Below, one piece after another: positions 41,498 to 51,047 of a stretch of DNA of 64,000 nt. Location of the stretch: NCBI GenBank assembly GCA_020696345.1, contig JAEHCK010000001.1, forward strand, positions 35,062 to 99,061, given 5' to 3'. A program made the position numbers and the translations under genes. Below the pieces are notes generated by a model that saw nothing but the letters and a program-made list of their open reading frames with translations, was not told where the DNA came from and did not search any database. How positions within the stretch are numbered: the first letter of the stretch is position 1; each line of letters starts with the position of its first letter. Source of the DNA: Thermoplasmata archaeon (GTDB lineage Archaea > Thermoplasmatota > Penumbrarchaeia > JAEHCK01).

Positions 41498-42302
41498 GGT
41501 TACGGCCCCCAGTGTACAATTTTATTATTTATATACAATGGGAATATGTTATTAATAATTTATTACCTTTTTATTTCTTTGTCCTGGTTTGTAAATACCA
41601 AGACCACCACCCGGATCTCGCATACCAAATATAAGCGTTATATCAATTCATTTCACTTGATACGATTTGCCAAATCTCAAAGACCCAAATGTTAAATAAT
41701 CCGGGTTTGGAATTTTTATAGCTGGAAATTGGTATTTATTTCGAATTTAGGATTTGTTATTTAGTGTTTGACCCTCAACAATGAATTATCAATTACGTGT
41801 GGGTGAGGAACTCGCCCCGCTCCTTCTTACTTTAACGAGGGGCGATTTCCAGTAAAACCTTTGAGGATATGGGGGATACTGAAGGGAAGGTTTTTAGCAA
41901 ATGCTGAGCGTTTGATATACATATTGGGCTACCCCGCCAGAGCCACTCCCAAGCTCAGCGCGATCTCAACGATGGATATTCTCCATACGGGCGGAATTTT
42001 CGGGTGGCGGCGGTGACGGTGTTGGTGATGTGCGATGTGTTAATGCTTTTAGCCCAACCCATTTCGCTCCTCAATATAGAGTCGAATCTATCAATGGAAA
42101 AATTATGGTTCAAGTATGATTTCACCAGATTGATTTCTAATTTAAAACGTTATCCAAATGGTGTACCTTGTTGAATCATTATTGCACTCTACAATGCTTG
42201 GGGGCACCAAAGAGTTTAAATAATTGTAAAAAAAGAGTACCAAATTTCTTTTTTATATTGTGGTTCATTGTATTCTTAGAACTATTGGAGTGTGAAAGAT
42301 TG
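41498..42302. other. Gene-free gap with fragments of the GC-rich composite repeat
   Basis: No gene is seen. TTTTTAGCAAATGCTGAGCG (41891-41910) and the GCGGCGGTGACG region (42005-42020) match pieces of 59060-59290, and a shorter version lies at 55700-55730. The rest is AT-rich. Confidence 0.6.
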
Positions 42303-43313
42303 ATGAGTATAAGAAATCGGAAAATATCGAAAAAGAATATGAGCTTGTTTGCAGTTGTAGTAGCAATTGCCCTAATAGGTATGATGATCGTACCTGTACA
42401 AACCGTGGGTATTGATAACGGCAGTGATAAAAATAGTAGCGGTCCCACAGAGGGCACTATTACAGGTCAAGTAACAGATGCTGAGTCGGGTGAACCTATC
42501 CAGGAGGTACTAATGACTCTTGAATATCATCATGAGGTCCGATTTGACTTGACCGATGCTAATGGTCAATATATATTCACAAATGTCCCTATTTGTTTTT
42601 GTTTAAAAGATATCACCGCGGCAAAGGTCGGTTATGAAAGTCAAACACAATCAGTTGGAGTACATGAACTCACTTATGTAAACTTCTCTCTGGAACCATC
42701 AGATGACTCCGAGGACCCTGATGAACCGGATGAACCAGAACCGGATGAGCCAGAAGACCCCGAAGACCCTGAACCCGATGAACCGGATGAGCCTGAACCC
42801 GATGAACCAGAGCCTGAAGACCCTGAACCCGATGAGCCCGAGCCGGATGATGACAACGGTGCAATAAATGGTATACTGACCGGCTTTGTTATAGACGCTT
42901 TGACCAATGAACCCATTTCAGATGTGCTGGTGATGCTCAAATACCATGAAGATATTCGTCGAATGCTGACCGATCTGGATGGAAAATACACCTTCACCCA
43001 GGTACCTATCTGTTTTTGTTTGAAAGAGGTAACCGCACAAAAAGATGGTTATGAAACTGAAGAAGCGTTGGTTGGTGTTTCCGAGATAACCTATGTGAAC
43101 TTCACTCTTGAACAAGATCAGGCAGCAAAAGATGATGCCGAAAATATACCCGATCGTGATGATTTGGATGCTATCCATGGTCAGAACGATAATACTGATA
43201 AAGTAATGGAATCATCGACCATTTATTTAATATTTATAAGCGCAGCAGGCATATTTGCAGTTGTGATCTTAGTAGGTATATTTATATCCGGATCAAAGTT
43301 TGAATCACAGTAG
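42303..43313 (+). CDS. Surface protein with two CarboxypepD_reg-like domains and a Glu-Pro-Asp linker
   Basis: A 336-residue protein. A signal peptide (MSLFAVVVAIALIGMM) is followed by two copies of a transthyretin-like CarboxypepD_reg domain (GxxTGxVxDAxxxEPIxxVLM..., ~52-125 and ~190-265). Each contains the sequence VPICFCLK, with an unusual Cys-Phe-Cys pair. Between them is a ~60-residue acidic linker built of Glu-Pro-Asp-Glu/Asp repeats. A C-terminal TM (~305-328) anchors it. The two domains are similar at DNA level, so the gene arose by internal duplication. The ATG at 42303 is chosen because it begins the signal peptide. The frame is open upstream to 42168 but without a plausible protein. 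The Cys pair could form disulfides or bind metal. Confidence 0.8.
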   Translation: MSIRNRKISKKNMSLFAVVVAIALIGMMIVPVQTVGIDNGSDKNSSGPTEGTITGQVTDAESGEPIQEVLMTLEYHHEVRFDLTDANGQYIFTNVPICFCLKDITAAKVGYESQTQSVGVHELTYVNFSLEPSDDSEDPDEPDEPEPDEPEDPEDPEPDEPDEPEPDEPEPEDPEPDEPEPDDDNGAINGILTGFVIDALTNEPISDVLVMLKYHEDIRRMLTDLDGKYTFTQVPICFCLKEVTAQKDGYETEEALVGVSEITYVNFTLEQDQAAKDDAENIPDRDDLDAIHGQNDNTDKVMESSTIYLIFISAAGIFAVVILVGIFISGSKFESQ

Positions 43314-43397
43314 TCATGTTGTATTATCGTAGAACTGTAGTCGAGATTCTATTTCGCTGAGTAGTAATCGTGCAGAGCCATTGTTGAGATGTGGTCC

Positions 43398-43474
43398 ACC
43401 AGTCTATCGGTCTGCCAGTCTATCGGTCTGCCAGTTGACCAGCTGACTAGCCGACCAGCTGACTAGCCGACCAT
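43398..43474. repeat. 16-bp tandem repeat
   Basis: Period-16 units CCAGTCTATCGGTCTG (twice), a transition unit, and ACCAGCTGACTAGCCG (twice) make a ~77-bp array. Its right flank CCATCTCGTTGAACCAAAA is the reverse complement of a motif at 15855-15880. No gene is present. Confidence 0.8.
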
Positions 43475-43565
43475 CTCGTTGAACCAAAATTATTATTCTA
43501 TCCAATCAAAACGCAAAAGTACAGTCAAAATATATAATTCATAGATCTTTATTGTGAGAGAAAAA

Positions 43566-44828
43566 ATGACCGAAAATACAAATAAATTTTCAAGATCTCT
43601 TCCTACTATCCTAGTAGTAATAACTTGTATCAGTTTAGCGTTAATGATACCGCCAACCTTGGCTGCACAGCCCACCTATAATTCCCAGGTACAGCTCAGC
43701 GCCGGTTCTCTATTGAATAAACCAGGTATTTCCTATGATCTATCAATACTTGACGAATTTATGCGCGAAGGCTCGGTAAATATTCTGTATGATCTTGGCT
43801 CCGGAACATCTTTTTACATTTATCGTTGTCATTTCCACGAAAATCTAAGTGTTCTGATCTTCGAAATAGAACCATCCGATTTATCAATTAATGAGAGCAA
43901 AAAGGACTCAATTGATCTCACAGGGCTTTCAGTTAATATCGTGATCCCCACAGAAATTGGTCACGACGGCCTGGAGCAGGTTTTAATACCTGCGGTTAAC
44001 ATCGATCCTGAAACTTTTGAGTGGGGTTCGGCACTGCGTGCCGAGCTGGCTTGGTTGCAAGATCTTTCCATAATCAATGGGTTAACCCCGGAAGATCTCG
44101 ACCAGATCGTGATGATGGCAAAGCACGGGCAAGAGGATTTTTTATCCATGGCGCTGTATGATAATAAGAACACCACCTGGATACAGTACTTAATGCCTGA
44201 TGATATATTAACGTTGGATGATACTTTTGGTGAGTTGCCATTCCATATCAGCATAGATGATATTCCACCAAAAACTCCGGGAGAATATCCATATGAGGGT
44301 AAGCCTGCACCCGATGAGGAGACACACTATTCAGCTATAGTTGCAGCGATAATTGTACTCGTCATGCTTGGAACATTCTCATACTCACGGTTGAAGAGGA
44401 GGTCGATCCTCGATAATCTGAATCGGAAGAATATCTTCGAGCATGTTAAAGCAAATCCGGGCGTACATTTTAAAAAGTTGCTTAGAGAGCTTGGTTTTCA
44501 GCCAGGTGCGTTGTCATACCATCTAAATGTGCTCGAGAAAGAGGAATTCATTAAATCCATCCAGGATAGTAATTATAGACGGTTTTATCTATACGGAACA
44601 AAAAGTGACTTCAAGATCATTCTGACCACTATTCAATTACGAATTTTAAGTGTGGTTAATGAACGCCCCGGCATAACACAGTCGAAAATTTCCAGAGCAA
44701 TTGGTAAAAACAGGATGTTGGTGCATTATCATATAAAGATCCTGGTCGATGCTGGCATAATATCACTTGAGAAGAGCGGGCGAGAAAGTCTATGTTTTAC
44801 AACCGATAATGCTTCACCGTATCTCTGA
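43566..44828 (+). CDS. Membrane-tethered sensor with two winged-helix domains
   Basis: A 420-residue one-component regulator. The signal/anchor is at ~10-30, then there is an extracytoplasmic sensor of ~220 residues without recognised motifs, a TM (SAIVAAIIVLVMLGTFSY, ~258-276), and a cytoplasmic part with two winged helices. The first has NPGVHFKKLLRELGFQPGAL and SYHLNVLEKEEFI, the second RPGITQSKISRAIGKNRMLV and HYHIKILVDAGII. This layout is frequent in Thermoplasmata and methanogens. It likely regulates the neighbouring surface genes, in particular the CarboxypepD_reg gene 250 nt upstream. The start at ATG 43566 is preferred over a GTG four codons upstream. Confidence 0.82.
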   Translation: MTENTNKFSRSLPTILVVITCISLALMIPPTLAAQPTYNSQVQLSAGSLLNKPGISYDLSILDEFMREGSVNILYDLGSGTSFYIYRCHFHENLSVLIFEIEPSDLSINESKKDSIDLTGLSVNIVIPTEIGHDGLEQVLIPAVNIDPETFEWGSALRAELAWLQDLSIINGLTPEDLDQIVMMAKHGQEDFLSMALYDNKNTTWIQYLMPDDILTLDDTFGELPFHISIDDIPPKTPGEYPYEGKPAPDEETHYSAIVAAIIVLVMLGTFSYSRLKRRSILDNLNRKNIFEHVKANPGVHFKKLLRELGFQPGALSYHLNVLEKEEFIKSIQDSNYRRFYLYGTKSDFKIILTTIQLRILSVVNERPGITQSKISRAIGKNRMLVHYHIKILVDAGIISLEKSGRESLCFTTDNASPYL

Positions 44829-44875
44829 TGGATAGGCAATTAAGTTGAGTGTGTGGGTGTTGGAGTTGTGGAGTT

Positions 44876-45015
44876 TGGGAGTCAAAACTTAGGTCATAGG
44901 TTATTGGTCATAGGTAATAGGTCGAAGGCCATATATCCCTATCACCTATCTCCTATTACCAATGACCTTATTCTAGCAACTAACAACTGACAACTGGTAA
45001 GTGTGTGGGAGTGTG
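44876..45015. repeat. MITE-like ~135-bp repeat, copy 2
   Basis: Near-identical to 36741-36878, with one ~10-nt insertion (AACTAACAACTG versus AACTG) near the right end. It is followed on the minus strand by a Thr/His-Leu-Pro coding-like stretch ending THTLPHTYQLSVVSC, similar to the end of the 36843 pseudogene, so both carry the same junction. Confidence 0.85.
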
Positions 45016-45194
45016 TGGGTGCGCCTGCCAAGGATGAGTGTCGATGTAGATCCCGTCATCAATAATTTCCGTGGCCTTCCGGCCGCCCTCGCGCCCTCGC
45101 TTGTGCTGGGCAGCACATTGGTGGAGGTGGACGTGGGATGGGAGGGAGTAAAATAGGATTGTATCAAATGATATTTTGTATATGTGCTTCGCTT

Positions 45195-45495
45195 AAGTCC
45201 ACATCTTCCACCCCTGCGCCAGCCCCCTACCTCGCAAAACCCTTTTCCATTATCGTTAAATCACCGCCAATCGCCATGCAAACACGATAGAATTCTTCGA
45301 ATTCAATCGAGATCTCAAAATTCAACTTCAACTACAAATTCGAGAATTTTGACATATCCTCAACGGAAAAACTGTGGTACAAGGCCACTTGTTCGCTTCG
45401 CTCACCCCTTCGGGACTCCCTCGGGTTCTTCGAACCACTCGGCTCGGTGGCCCGCCAGTTCGGGGCGGGTGTGCGCCAATTATCCCATAAAAAAA
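45195..45495. repeat. GC-rich composite repeat, split copy
   Basis: 45198-45236 matches the left part (TTCCACCCCTGCGCCAGCCC). 45441-45478 matches the palindromic right part (GGCTCGGTGGCCCGCC, GGGGCGGGTGTGCGCC), ending ATTATCCCATAAAAAAA as at 63575. The two halves are separated by ~200 bp that include a TCAAAATTCAACTTC...AATTTTGACAT inverted repeat. Confidence 0.65.
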
Positions 45496-45654
45496 TCAGA
45501 GTAATTTCTTGAAATCCTCAACAGATATGTCAATATCTCTCAAAATGCTTCTTAAAAGTTTCGGATGGAGGATTTTTCCCGAATGGTAAGGAACAGTGAC
45601 TCTTATTCCTTCACTATTTTTATATATCTTATGGCTTCCACTTTGTCTTACTAA
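45496..45654 (-). pseudogene. hicA: HicA toxin, N-terminally truncated
   Basis: The 52 codons read LVRQSGSHKIYKNSEGIRVT, then VPYHSGKILHPKLLRSILRD, and end in VEDFKKLL. This is the HicA dsRBD fold from the second strand onward, with the catalytic His in GSH present. The usual ~20-25 N-terminal residues and any ATG/GTG/TTG are missing. The frame extends only into hicB without a start. It is probably a non-functional remnant left beside its antitoxin. Translation from an unusual codon overlapping the hicB stop cannot be excluded. Confidence 0.7.
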
Positions 45655-45857
45655 ATTAAGCTTACCATTTCTATCTTCGGTATCTCCTCCCCATTTTCTT
45701 TTCGATCTTCAATATGGAGTTGAATAGCATCTTCGATATTTTTTAATGCCTCTTCATAAGTGTCACCCTGAGTATAACAACCTTGTAATTCCGGACAAAA
45801 AGCAAAGTATCCATCAGAGTCTTTTTCAATTACTACCGAAAATCGATATTTGGTCAT
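45651..45857 (-). CDS. hicB: HicB-type antitoxin
   Basis: A 68-residue HicB partial-RNase-H-fold domain: FSVVIEKDSDGYFAFCPELQ, then GCYTQGDTYEEALKNIEDAI. It lacks the C-terminal DNA-binding domain of longer HicB proteins, as is common in archaea. The toxin gene directly downstream (overlapping the stop codon) has lost its N-terminus, so hicB may now be an orphan. The ATG at 45857 is preceded by AAAGGTGTTTCT on the minus strand. Upstream is a tandem TTGAATTGAATTGAATTG stretch (45936-45961 on the plus strand reads AATTC repeats). Confidence 0.85.
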   Translation of the reverse strand: MTKYRFSVVIEKDSDGYFAFCPELQGCYTQGDTYEEALKNIEDAIQLHIEDRKENGEEIPKIEMVSLI

Positions 45858-45969
45858 AGAAACACCTTTACTAATATCCCTGTTCTCATTTATAATTCTT
45901 TCAATTATAATAAATTATTGGAATTATTGTACTAATTCAATTCAATTCAATTCAATTCAATAGAAACTA

Positions 45970-46240
45970 CCCACCGTCGCTGGTGCCAGCCCTCCTTCTC
46001 CCTTGCTAGCTGTGGCCGAACCCCCCAACCCCAGCGCCATCCCACTCCCACTTGGGATTTTGAATTTGGGATTTTCTTGGTAGTATTTGAGTTTTGGATT
46101 TGGAATTTGGCGATCCCCGCTGCTACATCTCAGCTGAGTTATCCTATTGTATCAGGCCACCCTCGCACCCTTCCGCCCCTACACTGACCCCGGTACGACA
46201 GGTGTGTACCTGAGGCGCCAGCGGCTCGGCAATGGATCGA
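45970..46240. repeat. GC-rich repeat fragments
   Basis: Short GC-rich words in AT-rich background: GGTGCCAGCCCTCC (45981), CCCAGCGCCATCCC (46029) and GAGGCGCCAGCGGCTCGG (46211-46228). These are pieces of the composite repeat seen complete at 55690-55882. No gene is seen. Confidence 0.5.
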
Positions 46241-46285
46241 ATCAAATAATTAATCTTGGATTAAAATAAGTGCCAGAATCAAGAA

Positions 46286-46384
46286 TTAATATTTAAATCG
46301 TTTCTCATACTCTTTATCGGGATCACCGATTTTTATTGTATTTATCGTATAGTCAATAATTTGTTCTTCAGCTGTGATTGTCAT
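46286..46384 (-). CDS. 32-residue small open frame with ribosome binding site
   Basis: ATG 46384 is preceded by GGTGAACTTAT. The product reads MTITAEEQIIDYTINTIKIG followed by DPDKEYEKRFKY. It is mixed-charge and soluble. It matches nothing I recognise and could be the start of a truncated gene or a genuine small protein. The composition is protein-like, but evidence is limited to the start context. Confidence 0.3.
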   Translation of the reverse strand: MTITAEEQIIDYTINTIKIGDPDKEYEKRFKY

Positions 46385-46488
46385 ATAAGTTCACCAAATT
46401 CAATATCGAAGCATTGTTATATAAGTTTATATAACTAATTTCAGATAATTTTTACTGTCGTTTGGTTTACACCAAAATTGGTGCGTCG

Positions 46489-46545
46489 GCCCCCGCCGAG
46501 GATGGCTCGGTAGCCCGCCTGCATGGGTCGGGTAGGCGCCAGCGG
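46489..46545. repeat. GC-rich palindromic repeat unit
   Basis: GGCTCGGTAGCCCGCC and GGGTCGGGTAGGCGCCAGC match the right half of the composite repeat (GGCTCGG, GCCCGC, loop, CGGGTAGGCGCC). Arms GGC(T)/(A)GCC and CCCG/CGGG can fold as a hairpin. Confidence 0.7.
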
Positions 46546-46602
46546 AACATCTTAATTAATATCATTTTCAATTAAATTCCAAATAAATATTAGTTAATCT
46601 AT

Positions 46603-49600
46603 TCATTCTTCTTCATTCAAAGTATCTTCTTTTTCATCCATATCTTTTTGGATTTTCTTTGATGTTTTTTTCTTTAATATTAAAAATAGAATAATTACAA
46701 TAATTAAGATAATAATAATAGTAATGGCTGTCAAAACGATCATCATATTTTTATTATCATTATCTCTTTCTTTTTTATCATTATCATTTTCATCCTCATC
46801 TTTGATCTCATCATCAATTTTAACAATTATGTAAACTGAATAATTTATATCACCGATAAATACCTGGATCGAATAATTACCATCTATTTCCGGTGCACTC
46901 AATATTACAGACCAGTTTCCATTTATATCAATTGTTCCGGATCTGGTTATTGTATCCAGAGCAACAGAAATTAAAGTTCCATTTTCGTAACCTTGTGAAG
47001 TCCCAGAAACATCTATTTTTTCACCAGGCTTTACAATTGTGCTATTTGTTGGATAAAGTATAGTAATTGTAAAAATTTTGGGTTGAACTTTTTTCTCTTT
47101 TATAGTTTTAAATTGAAGGACAAATGGATGATCTTTAAGAACAAAACCTGTTTTTGATTTTGCTATACCTATGGATATAATATAACTCGTGTTATAGCTG
47201 AGATTTTGCGCAAAATCTAGTCGTAATGCAGTATCATTCTTTGTCCAGGTAAGGTTATAATTCACATATGGTGATATCTCGAGAACCTTCTCAACGGCTA
47301 TTATGTTCATAGGGATACTGAAAATGATGATCATTGGGCTATCAACTGCTATTCCTTCACTATTCCGATCAGGTATGGTAGTGACAACTTTTGGATAGGA
47401 TATTGTAGTATTCCATGCTTCTTTGGAAAACGGCGATGTATTATTTGCGTCATCAATTGCGGTAACTACGAAATAATATGCGGTATTTTCTAATAGATCG
47501 GTAAATTGATAACTTAAGGTTTCAACTTCGGCTTGAAATGTGTAAGGTCCACCAGACCCTGAACCGGACTGATTTATATAGACTCGATACCCCTCTACAT
47601 CTAAAGATCTGCTCTTAACCCAATTTAACTTGATTACATTCTCTAAGAGAGCATTGGCTAGAAGGTCTGCGGGTGCTTCGGGTGCTAAATAATCTCTATG
47701 GACCACACTAGCTGGTGCAGAAAATGCTGAGGGTAATGAGACTTTATCCCACGCTCTGAGCTTAAAATAATAGGTTGTTCCATTTATCAAACTCTCATTA
47801 GACCAAATGAATGAAGTTTTCGGATGTAAAATATTACTTAACTGCACCCAGTCTTCTGTCACTGGATCTTCCCACCAAAGTTCATATTCTATGGTATCAT
47901 CGGAATTTGAATTCCAGGATATATTAAGTGCATCACCGTCTGGGATTGGCTTGATATTTAGTCCTGATGGGATTGATGGTGGGGTAATATCATCGAGATA
48001 AAAGCTAACTATCGCAGAAAAATTAGAATACAAAACGCCATTGTTCCATGCTTGGATTATATAGTAGTACCAAGTCTCATCCTGTAAGTTCTCATCTAAG
48101 ACCCAGTTTTGAGGGTGGGTTACATTATATGTTATTTTCCATTCACCTGATTTATTTGTAGAAACTGAATAGTTGAAGGTATTTATAGTAAGATCCCAGG
48201 ATATATTGAGTGTGTTTGTATTGGATACTCGGGTAACCTTGAAACCTATTGGGATGCGAGGGATAATAAAATCAGAAACGATGAAAAACTCAGTATGTGT
48301 TGCATTCATATTTACATCTGGTCGCTCTTCCTCCCAATTAAGACCTTCCGTCTTTTTCACTTTAATAGCAGTATTATTTTCGGTAGCGGTATTATTATAA
48401 ATGTACCAACGGTCAGTAATTAAAATGTCTTCTAACTTACCATCAATGTCCGTGGTAGGTTCTATACCGCCATAACCGGATGTTCCATAAATCCGGTCAT
48501 CATTATCATTTATTTCTACATCTGCTCCTGATATCGGAGTCACTCCATCTTTATCATATACTTGGATATCGAGATAATTCTTGACTTTGAGTATTCCACC
48601 ACCATAATCTGTTACTTGAACCGAATTGAAAGTGCAATTTATTGCAGTTATTATACTAATATTAATTGCAGTGAGATCATAACCACCAGTAATAGGGTAA
48701 GAAGTAATTGTTGAATTTGATAAAATGGCATTCACATGATCTAAATAAAATCCGCTTGCGTTTATTCCTTTTGAAGTAATATTACAATTTGAAACATAAT
48801 TATCATCCGAGTTGTTAATAAAAACTCCGTGACCGCTAATCCCAGAAGTAGTTATGAGAATATATGTTAGATTATTGTGGTTGGAGGAATCATTAATATA
48901 AATACCATATCCGTTTGAACCCATGGTATTAATTGTGCAATCTTTTATGTTATTGTCATTTGACTCTTTAACAAGAAAAATTCCATAACCACCGCCTGAG
49001 GTGTTAATTTTGTTTGTTATGATATCATTATTTGAAGAACGTTGTAAATAGAGACCATCTCCTCGTATATCATCTGTGTTTATTATATTAGCAGTAAAAT
49101 TGTTATTCGATGATCGAAATAAATAAATACCATACCCTCTCACCCCATGCGTATTAATTGTATTGTTTGAAATATTTATATTTGAAATTTGATCAAGATA
49201 GATCCCACAGGCCCTCTCACCGTATGTATTAATTAAATTTCCGGATATATTCTTAGCGTTACTTTCTAAATAAATTCCATATGCACGTGGGCCGGTTGTA
49301 GTTATATTGCAATTTAATATGCTGTTGTTATTTGACTCCTGGATCCAAATACCGTATGCATAAGAATTTTCGGTATTTATTTGGTTTTCTATAAGTTTAT
49401 TATTAGAAGAGTCTGATAGATAAATGCCCACCTCATCAAACTCTCTCGTTGAAATAATATTACTTTTTAAATTGTTATTCGATGAAGATAATAGAGATAT
49501 GCCATATGTTCCTGCCTTAATACGATTTGTATGAATTGTATTGGCTGTCAGATTGTTATTCGAAGACCTTAATAGACAAATCCCATCTCCGGATGGACCA

Positions 49601-51033
49601 CAGTGAGATATCACATTGCCCTTTAAATTGTTGCCTGAAGAATCTTCCAGATAAATTAACGCGCCTGCCCCAAGCATATTATTATCCGTTAAATTGTTTT
49701 TTGATGATTGAGATAGATGAAAACCACATTTAGTGTTGTTTATTAAATTATTCTTCGATGACTGAAATAAATAAAAACCTGAATACATCATAATATTGTT
49801 ACTTAGATTATTGTCTGAAGACCTCTCTAGATAAAAACCGTATTCCTCTCCTACATGGCGATTGACAGTATTGCCGCTAAAATTGATATTTCTGGAGTAA
49901 TAGATAAATATCTTACTATTATTGATCGAAGAATCCGTTATTACAGAATTGTTTGAAAAAGCTATGAATACTCCACCGAAATTGAAACTCTGGTCGGAAA
50001 CACTCATATTCGAGCAATTAACTAAGATTATTTCGCCCGCATCTCCAGGTACTATAATGTTAGATGCATTATTATAATAATAGACGGTTTTTTCATTGGC
50101 GGTATTAGTTGTATCTATAATATGTGTATTCCAATATTTTAACAAATTGCCAGATAGTATTATTCCCCCGTTGGTCATATTGTTCCCGGAAATATTTACA
50201 TAACTTGTGTCATATAGGTAAATACCGTACCCATGATAAAACGAAGAGGTAATTATTTGGTTCTGTAATATCTCGATATTCGAAGAGTTATCTAAAGATA
50301 TGCTATGCGCTTTAGTCCCATTTGTATTTATCATGTTGCCTTTTAAAATGTTATAATTAGAAGATTGCTGTAGAGAAATGCTGTGGCTATTATAACCCCT
50401 GGTAGTTATCATGTTGCCTTCGACTGTGTTAAAATTAGAAGATTGTTGAAGAGAAATACTAGGTCCCCGCCATCCCATGTTAGTTATTGTGTTATTTATA
50501 ACTTTATTATTTGAGGATATGTATAAAAAAATACCACTTGCACGATGCGTATTACATGTAATATTATTATTTATAATGTTAGAATTTGATGATTTACTGG
50601 AATTTAACCGTATTCCTGAGACATAATATCCTGAGACGGAGATATTGAATCCCGTTATGTTCACTCCACTTGCCGTGACATTAATTGCTGCCGCATAATC
50701 GTGTAGAAAATGAGTGCCTAAATAATAATGTATGATCTTACAGTCCATTGTACTGTTGCCAATAAGCTTGATATTTGATTTATTAATGGTTACGGACTCA
50801 TAATAAGTTCCATTTGCAACGATGATAGTGTCACCGGGGTTTGCAGCATTTATTGCTGCCTGAATCGTGGTATAGTCTCCGCTGCCAGTAGAATCTACAA
50901 ATATGGTTGCTGCTTTCACAGAATATTCATCTGTCACACCTTCAAATATTAAAATACCGATAAAACCTACGGTGATTAATAAGAATGTAATATATACGGA
51001 TAAAATACTCCTTTTAGTCTCAAAAGTCATCAT
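46603..51033 (-). CDS. NosD-like parallel beta-helix surface protein (downstream paralog)
   Basis: A 1476-residue anchored surface protein. An N-terminal hydrophobic signal (~11-31) is followed by the pectate-lyase-type opening DSTGSGDYTTIQAAINAANP and ~800 residues of ~22-residue beta-helix repeats (xSSxNNLTxNxIxTxGxxxYGIYL, NosD/CASH type). Three fibronectin-III-like domains (~910-1210, with ISWD/ISWNS strands) follow, then an SbsA/Big_5-like Ig domain (~1214-1320, TTIPDRNSEGIAVDSPMIII), a second Ig-like domain (YPTNSTIVKPGEKIDVSG) and a TM (~1431-1454) with a Lys/Glu tail. It probably binds or processes polysaccharide outside the cell, but catalytic residues were not identified. It lies 14 nt after its paralog in one operon. 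Confidence 0.85.
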   Translation of the reverse strand: MMTFETKRSILSVYITFLLITVGFIGILIFEGVTDEYSVKAATIFVDSTGSGDYTTIQAAINAANPGDTIIVANGTYYESVTINKSNIKLIGNSTMDCKIIHYYLGTHFLHDYAAAINVTASGVNITGFNISVSGYYVSGIRLNSSKSSNSNIINNNITCNTHRASGIFLYISSNNKVINNTITNMGWRGPSISLQQSSNFNTVEGNMITTRGYNSHSISLQQSSNYNILKGNMINTNGTKAHSISLDNSSNIEILQNQIITSSFYHGYGIYLYDTSYVNISGNNMTNGGIILSGNLLKYWNTHIIDTTNTANEKTVYYYNNASNIIVPGDAGEIILVNCSNMSVSDQSFNFGGVFIAFSNNSVITDSSINNSKIFIYYSRNINFSGNTVNRHVGEEYGFYLERSSDNNLSNNIMMYSGFYLFQSSKNNLINNTKCGFHLSQSSKNNLTDNNMLGAGALIYLEDSSGNNLKGNVISHCGPSGDGICLLRSSNNNLTANTIHTNRIKAGTYGISLLSSSNNNLKSNIISTREFDEVGIYLSDSSNNKLIENQINTENSYAYGIWIQESNNNSILNCNITTTGPRAYGIYLESNAKNISGNLINTYGERACGIYLDQISNINISNNTINTHGVRGYGIYLFRSSNNNFTANIINTDDIRGDGLYLQRSSNNDIITNKINTSGGGYGIFLVKESNDNNIKDCTINTMGSNGYGIYINDSSNHNNLTYILITTSGISGHGVFINNSDDNYVSNCNITSKGINASGFYLDHVNAILSNSTITSYPITGGYDLTAINISIITAINCTFNSVQVTDYGGGILKVKNYLDIQVYDKDGVTPISGADVEINDNDDRIYGTSGYGGIEPTTDIDGKLEDILITDRWYIYNNTATENNTAIKVKKTEGLNWEEERPDVNMNATHTEFFIVSDFIIPRIPIGFKVTRVSNTNTLNISWDLTINTFNYSVSTNKSGEWKITYNVTHPQNWVLDENLQDETWYYYIIQAWNNGVLYSNFSAIVSFYLDDITPPSIPSGLNIKPIPDGDALNISWNSNSDDTIEYELWWEDPVTEDWVQLSNILHPKTSFIWSNESLINGTTYYFKLRAWDKVSLPSAFSAPASVVHRDYLAPEAPADLLANALLENVIKLNWVKSRSLDVEGYRVYINQSGSGSGGPYTFQAEVETLSYQFTDLLENTAYYFVVTAIDDANNTSPFSKEAWNTTISYPKVVTTIPDRNSEGIAVDSPMIIIFSIPMNIIAVEKVLEISPYVNYNLTWTKNDTALRLDFAQNLSYNTSYIISIGIAKSKTGFVLKDHPFVLQFKTIKEKKVQPKIFTITILYPTNSTIVKPGEKIDVSGTSQGYENGTLISVALDTITRSGTIDINGNWSVILSAPEIDGNYSIQVFIGDINYSVYIIVKIDDEIKDEDENDNDKKERDNDNKNMMIVLTAITIIIILIIVIILFLILKKKTSKKIQKDMDEKEDTLNEEE

Positions 51034-51047
51034 ATGACCACCCTGTT

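Noticed and set aside
42674..42997. Ser/Gly-rich minus-strand open frame
   Set aside because: It is the antisense of the Glu-Pro-Asp linker in the CarboxypepD_reg gene.
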